This document shows positions 1-5,968 of a stretch of DNA of 7,094 nt, one piece after another. Origin of the DNA: Candidatus Cloacimonadota bacterium. Its GTDB lineage: Bacteria; Cloacimonadota; Cloacimonadia; Cloacimonadales; WRIO01. How positions within the stretch are numbered: the stretch's first letter is position 1; every line of letters begins with the position of its first letter. Location: contig WRIO01000056.1 of NCBI GenBank assembly GCA_009782695.1, forward strand, positions 1 to 7,094. The letters are read 5' to 3'. Both the position numbers and the translations under genes were made by a program. The notes below the pieces were generated by a model that had not been told where the DNA came from, made no database searches, and saw only the letters and a program-made list of their open reading frames with translations.

Positions 1-339
1 CTCGAAATAGCTGAAAACCTGCTAAAAAACGATGTCCCTTTCACCACCATAAACATCAAATTAGGCGAGTTCTTTGATCTACTAATGAAGTTAACAGCGG
101 GCTTAAAAGATGGCACCCCACTACACGATCTGTTGATAGAGCACAAAATATATACAGAGAAAACTCATGAGTACCGTCAAGGACTTATGCGTGGACTATA
201 TCAGCGGTATTTAGGAAATTACGACCAAAAAAAAATACTAAAAGCCCAAAAAGCTATATATACATGCGATTGCCAAGCGAAATCAGCTGATATAGATGAC
301 AAAATACTCCTGACACTCATGATATACTCCATCTTTTAG
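1..339 (+). CDS. C-terminal fragment, possible DNA polymerase III delta subunit (HolA)
   Basis: The reading frame is open from the first base to a TAG stop at 337-339 (112 residues), so the start lies outside the window. The tail is helical, with no membrane segment or signal. The last ~30 residues (Ala-Ile-Tyr, Asp, Lys-Ser, Asp, then a hydrophobic Leu/Ile-rich end) resemble the C-terminal helical domain of DNA polymerase III delta, the clamp-loader subunit, where a pattern like 'LxxxDxxxKsgxxDpxxxLexLil' closes the protein. The earlier FFDLLMKLTAGLKDG stretch fits the helix that precedes it in that family. The resemblance is short and judged by eye, so the name is tentative. That the frame is a real gene end is more certain: it is long for the position and is followed directly by non-coding repeats. 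An internal ATG at 85 is unlikely to be the true start, because the frame continues upstream with similar composition. Confidence 0.5.
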   Translation, partial: LEIAENLLKNDVPFTTINIKLGEFFDLLMKLTAGLKDGTPLHDLLIEHKIYTEKTHEYRQGLMRGLYQRYLGNYDQKKILKAQKAIYTCDCQAKSADIDDKILLTLMIYSIF

Positions 340-370
340 AAGTTAGGTCTTGCAGTGATTTTAGATAGAA

Positions 371-410
371 TTCGTAGGGAACGATGCCTAGCGAAGCGAA
401 CATCGTTCGG
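371..410. repeat. 36-bp palindromic repeat, copy 1
   Basis: The core at 373-408 matches 2475-2510 at 35 of 36 positions, in the same orientation. The only difference is C388 versus T2490. Each copy has inverted arms GAACGATG (379-386) and CATCGTTC (401-408) around a 14-nt spacer containing GCGAAGC (391-397), a heptamer known to fold into a very stable DNA mini-hairpin. This copy lies 31 bp after the stop of the first gene. No T-run follows, so it is not a typical intrinsic terminator. It resembles a REP-type intergenic palindrome. Confidence 0.8.
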
Positions 411-452
411 TCACATTTGGTGAGTAGCAGACCATTTACTATACGATTGCCC

Positions 453-509
453 GGTGCAGAAATAATCTCTTGACAAAAATGACGCTGTTTGATAGTTTGG
501 GTGCAGAAA
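453..509 (+). promoter_or_regulatory. candidate promoter of the chemoreceptor gene, flanked by a 10-nt direct repeat
   Basis: A perfect TTGACA lies at 470-475. Seventeen bases later comes TAGTTT (493-498), a weak -10 match that is also close to the Bacteroidota TAnnTTTG motif but one base short. The decamer GGTGCAGAAA occurs at 453-462 and again at 500-509, on either side of these boxes. It could be an operator pair or a chance duplication. The distance to the chemoreceptor start is about 90 bases. Only the -35 box is convincing. Confidence 0.3.
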
Positions 510-597
510 AATTTCTTGCCTAAAATAGCATAATAGTGGTAGTTAGAAGCAAGAAAGTTTTTTTTCAAACTTTTGATGACAATGGAGTTTAGTGTGT

Positions 598-2457
598 ATG
601 GGGGATGGCAACAGTAATCTTTATCAAAGATCAGACAAAAAGAAACTGTCGAGGAAAATAGTCGTCATAAATTTAATCTCACTACTAGTATGTTCGGCTA
701 TATTTAGTTTTTTTAACTACGCTTTTTACAGGTCAGACAGTATAGACAATTACAGCAATAGGGCTTTAGCAGTTACAGAGATTATAGTGTCTTTTATCGA
801 TGGGGACAACTTCAAAGAGGTGATGGAATCAGGGATAAAAGACGATGTTTATCTAGCAAACAAAGAAATAGTGCAAGAAATCTATAACAGGATGAATCTA
901 GCATATCTGTATATACTTGATAGCAAATACAAAGACAGTGTGGTCTATTATATGGAGGCAGAAACAGACGATAGCAGCTTTACTCTGGGGGATGAGGATC
1001 CTCTGGACGATTATGCCGAAGAGATGTTCCACACTATCCGAACAGGTGAATCTACTGTCACGAAGATATACGATTCTGGTGAATATGGCATCATGGTTTC
1101 AGGTTTTTCTGCTATCAAGGACTCTGCTGGCAGAGTGGTCGGGGTGGTGGGAGCTGATGTCAGTTTATCCGAAGTGTTCAGCGCAAAACGAAACATGCAG
1201 TTTATATTTAGGCTACTCATCGTTGTGATATTATGCACCCTAATCCCTGTATTTATACAGACCCCGCTTTTTAATAAAATGATCACAAAGCCTATCAATG
1301 AGTGCGTTTTTTTAGCTAATAATATCGCTGCTGGTAAGACTGATGTGGAGATACATCATTCATCAGATAACGAACTAGGGTTGCTAGCAGATGCTATGCG
1401 AAAGATGGTCACTAGCATAAAAGAGATACAAGAAGATATCATGTTCCTGGCAAATAAAGTGAGTGAAGGACAAATGGGAACTCGGCTTGACACGACAGTT
1501 CATCAAGGTGATTTTTCCAAAATATCGATAGGGCTAAACAAGATGCTCGAAAATGTCTCCACTCCTCTGAACGATACCATTTCTGTGATGGAGAGGGTGG
1601 CTCACAAAGATTTATCTGCCAGGATAAATGGTGACTATATGGGAGATTTCAAAAATTTACAGAATTATGTAAATGAAGCTGTCACAAACCTAAATGAATC
1701 TCTTTGTCAGGTGAATGACGCTGTGATAGAAATATCCCGTGGAGCTGATAAAATTGCCAAAGGTTCTACTGTCTTGATGAAATCGACAAATGAACAGGCA
1801 GAGTCACTCGAAATCATTTCTTCGTCCCTCGAAGAAATTAACTCTGTCACCAATAGCAATGCCCAAAATACAAAATCCGGAATAAATCTGGTCGATACAG
1901 CCGTAATATCTGTAGATGAAAGCAATGATGCTATGGAAAAGATGAACAACGCTATGGCTTCTATACTATCTTCGAGCCAAGAAACTAGCAAGATAATAAA
2001 AACTATAGATGATATAGCCTTTCAAACAAACCTACTCGCCCTAAATGCAGCGGTGGAAGCCGCTACTGCTGGGGAGGCAGGAAAAGGATTTGCTATAGTG
2101 GCAGAGGAAGTAAAAAACTTAGCTCTGCGGAGTGCTGATGCTGCGAAAAATACAGACTCCTTGATAGAAGAGTCACGCGAAAACTCGCAGATAGGTTCTC
2201 AAATAGTAGATCAAGTGACCAAATCCTTCCAAGCTATGAAAGATCAGTTTAATAAAGTCAAAAACATAGTCAATGAAATATCGATATCTTCTCATGAACA
2301 GGCTACTGGGGTAAACCAGATTTCGACCAGAATCCAGCAAATGAATAGCATAACCCAACAAAATGTGAAGGATGCAGAATTTTCGACTAAGCTCGCTAAG
2401 AAATTGCATAACCAAGCGGCTGTCTTGAAAAATATGGTCGATAAATTTAAATTATAA
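598..2457 (+). CDS. methyl-accepting chemotaxis protein (transmembrane chemoreceptor)
   Basis: This inner-membrane chemoreceptor senses a ligand outside the membrane and controls the CheA kinase through CheW. From the ATG at 598 it has 619 residues: a short charged N-terminus, TM1 at about 22-43, a ~155-residue periplasmic sensor ending in [14 protein letters not shown] (Cache-like), TM2 at about 202-222, a HAMP domain at about 229-278, two further HAMP-like units to about 370, then the signalling domain. The conserved hairpin tip is [14 protein letters not shown] (475-488). A methylation-type helix, SSSLEEINS, lies at about 408-416. There is no CheR-tethering pentapeptide; the protein ends VDKFKL. 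Start choice: a GTG at 592 is also in frame, but GGAG (584-587) is only 4 nt from it and 10 nt from ATG 598, and a stop codon (577-579) rules out earlier starts. Oddity: the tip Arg that matches R388 of E. coli Tsr is Thr here (residue 490). The ligand cannot be told. Confidence 0.95.
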   Translation: MGDGNSNLYQRSDKKKLSRKIVVINLISLLVCSAIFSFFNYAFYRSDSIDNYSNRALAVTEIIVSFIDGDNFKEVMESGIKDDVYLANKEIVQEIYNRMNLAYLYILDSKYKDSVVYYMEAETDDSSFTLGDEDPLDDYAEEMFHTIRTGESTVTKIYDSGEYGIMVSGFSAIKDSAGRVVGVVGADVSLSEVFSAKRNMQFIFRLLIVVILCTLIPVFIQTPLFNKMITKPINECVFLANNIAAGKTDVEIHHSSDNELGLLADAMRKMVTSIKEIQEDIMFLANKVSEGQMGTRLDTTVHQGDFSKISIGLNKMLENVSTPLNDTISVMERVAHKDLSARINGDYMGDFKNLQNYVNEAVTNLNESLCQVNDAVIEISRGADKIAKGSTVLMKSTNEQAESLEIISSSLEEINSVTNSNAQNTKSGINLVDTAVISVDESNDAMEKMNNAMASILSSSQETSKIIKTIDDIAFQTNLLALNAAVEAATAGEAGKGFAIVAEEVKNLALRSADAAKNTDSLIEESRENSQIGSQIVDQVTKSFQAMKDQFNKVKNIVNEISISSHEQATGVNQISTRIQQMNSITQQNVKDAEFSTKLAKKLHNQAAVLKNMVDKFKL

Positions 2458-2472
2458 ACATGGAAAACTACT

Positions 2473-2513
2473 TCCGTAGGGAACGATGCTTAGCGAAGCG
2501 AACATCGTTCCGG
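2473..2513. repeat. 36-bp palindromic repeat, copy 2
   Basis: This is the second copy of the element at 371-410, with its core at 2475-2510. The inverted arms are one pair longer here: GGAACGATG (2480-2488) and CATCGTTCC (2503-2511). The stable mini-hairpin heptamer GCGAAGC is at 2493-2499. It starts 15 bases after the chemoreceptor stop, so the two copies bracket that gene as direct repeats about 2.1 kb apart. It may act as a 3' transcript-stabilising stem, but no T-run follows. Confidence 0.8.
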
Positions 2514-2540
2514 CATATCCGTGCAGAGCCACTAAATAAA

Positions 2541-2656
2541 TTCCCCTCCAATTTGGAGGGGTGGCAATAAAAATGACAAAATACAAAGGACAAATTACAT
2601 GTAATAAGTGTTTTGCCCTTTGTCATTTCCAACGAAGTTGGTGGACGGGGTGGTTT
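2541..2656. repeat. composite palindromic intergenic element (CCCCTCC / GGAGGGG ... GGACGGGGTGG)
   Basis: Three nested or adjacent inverted repeats are visible. CCCCTCCA (2543-2550) pairs with TGGAGGGG (2554-2561). AAATGACAAA (2571-2580) pairs with TTTGTCATTT (2619-2628) and encloses the 12-bp perfect palindrome ATTACATGTAAT (2594-2605). CCAAC (2629-2633) pairs with GTTGG (2637-2641) over a GAA triloop. The element ends in GGACGGGGTGGTTT. From memory, intergenic elements that start CCCCTCC/GGAGGGGTGG and end in GACGGGGTGG occur in several anaerobe genomes with varied interiors. I could not verify this here, and I know of no function for them. Confidence 0.6.
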
Positions 2657-2696
2657 GACAATCTTCATAGTGCGTAGCACACCGCCATTAGTAATT

Positions 2697-2765
2697 CACA
2701 ACGAAGTTGTGTTGTCACTTGTAACTAGTAACTCCAACGAAGTTGGACTGTCCGTGCGAAGGACA
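2697..2765. repeat. three small hairpins with C-GAA-G or related loops
   Basis: CACAAC (2697-2702) pairs with GTTGTG (2706-2711) over GAA. TCCAAC (2733-2738) pairs with GTTGGA (2742-2747) over GAA. TGTCC (2749-2753) pairs with GGACA (2761-2765) over a 7-nt loop that includes GCGAA. A fourth stem of the same kind is at 2629-2641. The triloop C(GAA)G is known to stabilise DNA hairpins unusually well, so these may be extruded or single-strand-recognised sites. All lie inside or just beside the larger block at 2670-2930. Confidence 0.55.
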
Positions 2766-2826
2766 CAATAGGTGCTCGTTAGGGACTACAGCTCGGTAGA
2801 AATGGAATTCAAACCCAAAATCCTCT

Positions 2827-2863
2827 TTCGCTTTCGAGAAAGTGGAGCTGTCTCGAAAGCGAA
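2827..2863. repeat. 13-bp perfect stem, centre of the nested block
   Basis: TTCGCTTTCGAGA (2827-2839) and TCTCGAAAGCGAA (2851-2863) are perfect inverted copies around an 11-nt spacer. This is the longest uninterrupted stem between 2458 and 3000 and the apparent apex of the nested structure at 2670-2929. No T-run follows on either strand, which argues against an intrinsic terminator. Confidence 0.7.
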
Positions 2864-2943
2864 GAATCTGGTAGGCTGTCGATTTCTACGAGCTATTATC
2901 CCTACAGGATAAGGTGGTGTGCTACGCACCGATGTTTGACAGA

Positions 2944-2964
2944 AGGGAAAGGGTTTCCTTCCCT
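2944..2964. repeat. short G/C-rich hairpin
   Basis: AGGGAA plus GG (2944-2952, one bulged A) pairs with CC plus TTCCCT (2957-2964) over a GTTT loop. It sits just outside the 260-bp block. The bases after it (AAGAAATAAC) contain no T-run, so terminator activity is doubtful. Confidence 0.4.
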
Positions 2965-3000
2965 AAGAAATAACTTCCAGCAAAAAATAAGAAAAATAAT

Positions 3001-3033
3001 CTGATATCATATTGTAAAATAATATGTTATTAG
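3001..3033. repeat. AT-rich imperfect hairpin
   Basis: CTGATATCATATT (3001-3013) and AATATGTTATTAG (3021-3033) match as inverted copies at 11 of 13 positions, one of the two others being a possible G-T pair, with a 7-nt loop. It stands eight bases before the next, stronger hairpin. AT-rich stems of this size can arise by chance, so the support is modest. Confidence 0.4.
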
Positions 3034-3040
3034 AAGGGAG

Positions 3041-3089
3041 AAGCAAGGAGCATCGGACTAGGTCTTACCTACTCCGATGACCCTTGCTT
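3041..3089. repeat. 49-nt near-perfect hairpin
   Basis: AAGCAAGG (3041-3048) pairs with CCTTGCTT (3082-3089), CATCGGA (3051-3057) with TCCGATG (3073-3079), and TAGGT (3059-3063) with ACCTA (3067-3071) over a CTT triloop. That gives 20 base pairs interrupted by one 2x2 and one 1x1 mismatch. The sequence after it has no T-run. It does not resemble the other palindromes in the window. It could be the core of a small RNA, a leader structure or a miniature element; the sequence alone does not decide. Confidence 0.65.
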
Positions 3090-3230
3090 GGTGCTTGGAT
3101 ATCTCTTTGATTTATATTCATTTACAAAAATCGAACCCCAAAAAGTTGTGAAACCTATATAAAACTAATCACTTAACTATGTTCTATAGCTTGATTCAGC
3201 TTACAACCGAGTAGTAGCTTGTTTCAAATA

Positions 3231-3312
3231 AATATCCTCTAAAATGTCTTTAATTTCTTGCAAAAGTCACTCTTTGTAAGTTTGAAAGATACTACATTTT
3301 AGAGGAGATATT
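3231..3312. repeat. 82-nt long hairpin just upstream of the ddl promoter
   Basis: Outer arms AATAT plus CCTCTAAAATGT (3231-3247) pair with ACATTTTAGAGG plus ATATT (3294-3312, with a 2-nt bulge AG). Further in, TCTTT (3247-3251, sharing T3247 with the outer arm) can pair with AAAGA (3285-3289), and CTTGCAAA (3257-3264) with TTTGTAAG (3273-3280) using one G-T pair. The 12-bp CCTCTAAAATGT stem is perfect. The hairpin ends 30 bp before the -35/-33 element of the ddl promoter, so it lies outside the transcript from that promoter. It may be an operator-like palindrome, the tail of another transcript or a miniature element. Confidence 0.65.
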
Positions 3313-3342
3313 TTGTTTTTCTTGGGTTTTCCAAAAAAATCC

Positions 3343-3372
3343 TTGACATAAAAAGCTCTTTTTTTATCTTTG
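3343..3372 (+). promoter_or_regulatory. ddl-iorAB promoter, Bacteroidota-like -33/-7 or sigma70-like
   Basis: TTG at 3343-3345 is followed after exactly 19 bases by TATCTTTG (3365-3372). This fits the Bacteroidota primary-sigma consensus (TTG or TTTG, 19-21 nt, TAnnTTTG). The same DNA can also be read as a classical sigma70 promoter: TTGACA (3343-3348), 16-nt spacer, TATCTT (3365-3370). Either reading puts the transcript start near 3378-3381 and gives a very short leader that already carries the ddl ribosome site. This is the best promoter in the window. Confidence 0.6.
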
Positions 3373-3400
3373 TATCAAATCTTTGTGAAGGAGAAAACGT

Positions 3401-4336
3401 ATGAGAATAGTTTTATTACAAGGTGGGGTTTCGTCTGAGCGCGAGATTTCTTTGGTTAGTTCTGCAGCTATCGCCAAGGCACTTTTGGAGCTAGATCATC
3501 AGCTGATATCGATAGATCCGGTAAATTTTGGAGCGATAGAAGATTTGATAGTGGCTATCAAGAAAGAGAAACCCGATTTGGTTTTCATAGGATTACATGG
3601 CACGAATGGAGAAGATGGCATACTGCAAGCGGTGCTGCAAGCAGGAAACATAAAGTTTACAGGATCAGGCTATGTGGCAAGCACTATCGCTTTCAACAAA
3701 TATCTATCTTCATATATCGCGAAAGCAAATAATATCCCTGTCCCGAAGCAGCAAATCAAGCATGCTGAGGATAGCTGGCAATCTGTGGAAAATGACGACA
3801 ATATTTATCCTCTTTTTGTAAAGCCAAACACAGGCGGCTCGTCTATGGGGATCAGTTTGGTTACATGCAAATCTGAGCTGTCTCCGGCTATAGAATTAGC
3901 GAAGAAATACGATAATAATGTCTTGATCCAAGAATGCATAAAAGGTCAAGAAGTGACTGTAAGCATCCTGGCAAATGAAGTGCTACCGGTGGTGGAGATA
4001 AAGCCAAAAGACGGCTTTTATGATTACAAAAACAAATATTCAAAAGGCAACACAGAATATATCTGTCCTGCCAGACTGACAGACCAGCAAACTAAAACAG
4101 TGCAAGACTATGCTCACAAGATATATTTGTCTGCAGGTTGCACGATGTATGCCAGAGTAGATTTTATCTTCGATGGCGATGACTTTTACTTTTTGGAGAT
4201 AAACACCTTACCCGGTATGACAGAGCTGAGCCTACTACCTATGGCTGCCAAACAGCAAGGACTATCTTTTGTGGAAGTAATAAACAAGATAATACAGTTA
4301 GCTATCACTAGTCATGCTGATAGCTGCATAAAATGA
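3401..4336 (+). CDS. ddl: D-alanine--D-alanine ligase
   Basis: This cytoplasmic ATP-grasp enzyme joins two D-alanines for the peptidoglycan stem peptide. The 311-residue length matches the short DdlB type. Visible signatures are GGVSSEREISL (8-18, with E13 as the substrate-binding Glu), LHGTNGEDG (65-73), GSG (88-90), VKPNTGGSSMGIS (140-152), FYDYKNKY (206-213), ARVDFIF (251-257) and LEINTLPGMT (265-274). By comparison with E. coli DdlB, E13, S147 and Y213 form the catalytic triad, and D254, E266 and N268 bind Mg. A Tyr rather than Phe at 213 favours a D-Ala-D-Ala product over D-Ala-D-lactate. Start: AAGGAG (3388-3393) lies 7 nt before the ATG, right after a good promoter. iorA begins 33 nt after the stop, so the two are probably co-transcribed, although their functions are unrelated. 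Confidence 0.96.
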   Translation: MRIVLLQGGVSSEREISLVSSAAIAKALLELDHQLISIDPVNFGAIEDLIVAIKKEKPDLVFIGLHGTNGEDGILQAVLQAGNIKFTGSGYVASTIAFNKYLSSYIAKANNIPVPKQQIKHAEDSWQSVENDDNIYPLFVKPNTGGSSMGISLVTCKSELSPAIELAKKYDNNVLIQECIKGQEVTVSILANEVLPVVEIKPKDGFYDYKNKYSKGNTEYICPARLTDQQTKTVQDYAHKIYLSAGCTMYARVDFIFDGDDFYFLEINTLPGMTELSLLPMAAKQQGLSFVEVINKIIQLAITSHADSCIK

Positions 4337-4369
4337 TAAAAAATATAGCATAAAGAAAGGGAAAAATAA

Positions 4370-5959
4370 ATGGAAAAACTATTATTATTAGGCGATGAAG
4401 CCTTTGCACAAGGGGCATTGGATTCTGGTTTGTCAGGTGCTTATGGGTATCCCGGCACACCTTCTACCGAGATAATCGCTTATATTCAAAATGACAAAAC
4501 AGCGATAGATAAAAACATCCATAAGGTTTGGTCTGTAAACGAAAAGACAGCTTATGAGTCAGCTCTTGGTATGTCTTATGCAGGCAAAAGGGTGATAGTG
4601 ACTATGAAGCATGTCGGGCTAAATGTAGCTGCCGATGGGTTTGTAAATTCGGGTTTGACCGGGACAAATGGTGGCTTCATCCTGGCAGTCGCAGACGACC
4701 CTTCTATGCACTCCTCTCAAAATGAACAAGACAGCAGGTTTTATGGGAAGTTCGCTAACCTTACTACGCTTGAGCCATCAAACCAGCAAGAAGCTTATGA
4801 TATGGCAAGGTATGGATTTGAGCTATCTGAGAAGTTTGAACTGCCTGTAGTTTTACGGCTTGTTACACGACTATCACATTCACGAGCGGGAGTGAACCGA
4901 ACTGCTGCTATACAAGAAAAAAGCCTAGCATTACCGACAGATTCTACTCGCTTTATTTTGCTACCAGCGAATGCCCGCAAAAGATATACCCAGCTTTTAG
5001 AAAAGCAGAAGGATTTAGAAAAAGCGGCTGAAGTGAGCCCTTTTAACCACTATTTTGACGGAGATGACAAATCTTTAGGTATCATAGCTTGCGGTCTTGC
5101 CTACAATTATTTGATGGAGAATTATGAAGCAGAATGCCCCCATCCCGTCTTGAAATTATGCCAATACCCACTTCCCAGAAAATATATCCGCAAAATGTAT
5201 GCCGAGTGTCAAAGCATACTTGTTTTGGAAGAAGGTATGCCTCTCATAGAGGAAATGCTTTCCGGGTATCTCGACAATGGCAAAAGAATAAAAGGTAGGC
5301 TAGATGGGACACTGCCCAGAGATGGCGAACTAAACCCCAATATAGTAGCCGAAGCCTTAGATATGACAGTTCCCAAAGAGATAAAGTTGCCTGCATTGAT
5401 GGTGAATAGACCCCCCTCCTTGTGCGAAGGTTGTTCGCACCGCGATTTGTATGAGGCTATGAAGGTCATCATCGACAAAATCGGCGTGGGCCATGTGTTT
5501 TCTGATATTGGTTGCTATACTTTAGGTGCTCTCCCTCCTTTTAAAACTATAAACACCTGTGTGGATATGGGAGCGAGCATCACTATGGCAAAAGGGGCAG
5601 CCGACGCAGGATTGCACCCCGCGATAGCAGTAATAGGTGACTCTACCTTTTCGCATTCGGGTATCACCGGACTACTCGACTGTGTAAATGAAAAATCAAA
5701 TGTAGTGATAGTCATAGCAGACAATGAAACTACCGCTATGACAGGTGGGCAAGACTCTTCTGCCCACGGTCGCATAGAAGAAATATGCAAGGGCATAGGA
5801 GTAGAGCCCGCACACATCAGGGTTTGCTTGCCGTTGCCTAAAAATCACGAGGAAATAGTGCAGATTTTCGAGCAAGAAATAGCTTATGAAGGCGTATCGG
5901 TGATCATTCCTCGCCGTGAGTGCATACAGACTTTAAAAAGAAAAGCAAAGAAAAGATAG
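4370..5959 (+). CDS. iorA: indolepyruvate:ferredoxin oxidoreductase alpha subunit, lacking the ferredoxin domain
   Basis: With IorB this enzyme oxidatively decarboxylates aryl 2-oxoacids (indolepyruvate, phenylpyruvate and similar) to acyl-CoA, using thiamine diphosphate and passing electrons to ferredoxin. Visible are the N-terminal pyrimidine-binding domain (GYPGTPSTEI, 26-35; WSVNEKTAYESALGMSYAGKR, 54-74; TMKHVGLNVAADG, 78-90), LCEGCSHRD (351-359), and the thiamine-diphosphate/Mg motif GDSTFSHSG (423-431) followed by DNETTAMTGGQ (451-461). The protein stops at residue 529 after IIPRREC. Classical IorA continues into a C-terminal domain with two [4Fe-4S] clusters; here no CxxCxxC motif exists after residue 461. 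The stop is followed at once by the iorB ribosome site, so no hidden remnant is present. The shorter form may be a natural subclass, and electrons may pass to a separate ferredoxin. Start: AAAGGG (4356-4361) lies 8 nt before the ATG. The exact substrate is uncertain. Confidence 0.93.
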   Translation: MEKLLLLGDEAFAQGALDSGLSGAYGYPGTPSTEIIAYIQNDKTAIDKNIHKVWSVNEKTAYESALGMSYAGKRVIVTMKHVGLNVAADGFVNSGLTGTNGGFILAVADDPSMHSSQNEQDSRFYGKFANLTTLEPSNQQEAYDMARYGFELSEKFELPVVLRLVTRLSHSRAGVNRTAAIQEKSLALPTDSTRFILLPANARKRYTQLLEKQKDLEKAAEVSPFNHYFDGDDKSLGIIACGLAYNYLMENYEAECPHPVLKLCQYPLPRKYIRKMYAECQSILVLEEGMPLIEEMLSGYLDNGKRIKGRLDGTLPRDGELNPNIVAEALDMTVPKEIKLPALMVNRPPSLCEGCSHRDLYEAMKVIIDKIGVGHVFSDIGCYTLGALPPFKTINTCVDMGASITMAKGAADAGLHPAIAVIGDSTFSHSGITGLLDCVNEKSNVVIVIADNETTAMTGGQDSSAHGRIEEICKGIGVEPAHIRVCLPLPKNHEEIVQIFEQEIAYEGVSVIIPRRECIQTLKRKAKKR

Positions 5960-5968
5960 GAGACAGAT

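Larger units (their letters stand above)
2670..2929. repeat. 260-bp nested palindromic block with 14-bp terminal inverted repeats
   Basis: The ends GTGCGTAGCACACC (2670-2683) and GGTGTGCTACGCAC (2916-2929) are perfect inverted copies. Inside, further arms nest in order: TAGGGA (2780-2785) with TCCCTA (2899-2904); GCTCGGTAGAAAT (2791-2803) with ATTTCTACGAGC (2882-2893), with one extra G; and TTCGCTTTCGAGA (2827-2839) with TCTCGAAAGCGAA (2851-2863). TTTGACA occurs as a direct repeat just outside each end (2654-2660 and 2935-2941). There is no ORF inside, so it could be a miniature non-autonomous element, a structured RNA or a protein-binding palindrome array. No clear target-site duplication of conventional length touches the ends. 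Confidence 0.55.
2458..3400. other. 943-bp gene-free region rich in inverted repeats
   Basis: I find no credible gene on either strand between the chemoreceptor stop and the ddl start. The one minus-strand frame of note (2468-2680) reads straight through two palindromes and has no family resemblance. From 2473 to 2964 nearly every stretch belongs to a palindrome. From 2965 to 3400 the DNA is AT-rich, with three separate long hairpins (3001-3033, 3041-3089, 3231-3312) and then the ddl promoter. I see nothing recognisable in 3090-3230. No T-run follows any of the hairpins, so a terminator for the chemoreceptor gene is not evident. Confidence 0.75.

Noticed and set aside
371..410. Integron attC site
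   Set aside because: The repeat lacks the RYYYAAC and GTTRRRY core boxes in the right order, and no integrase is in the window.
317..568. Minus-strand ORF of 83 codons
   Set aside because: It runs through copy 1 of the palindromic repeat and overlaps the end of the preceding gene; it shows no family motif and no ribosome site that I can support.
2468..2680. Minus-strand ORF of 70 codons in the long intergenic region
   Set aside because: It translates copy 2 of the repeat and the CCCCTCC composite element; its codon content is dictated by palindromes, not by a protein.
2473..2765. CRISPR array
   Set aside because: The hairpins differ in sequence and spacing; no identical repeat with regular spacers is present.
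2944..2964. Rho-independent terminator of the chemoreceptor gene
   Set aside because: No T-run follows on either strand, and it lies about 490 bp after the stop codon.
5209..5817. Two minus-strand ORFs opposite iorA
   Set aside because: They are antisense to the strongly conserved thiamine-diphosphate domain of IorA and lack any recognisable motif.
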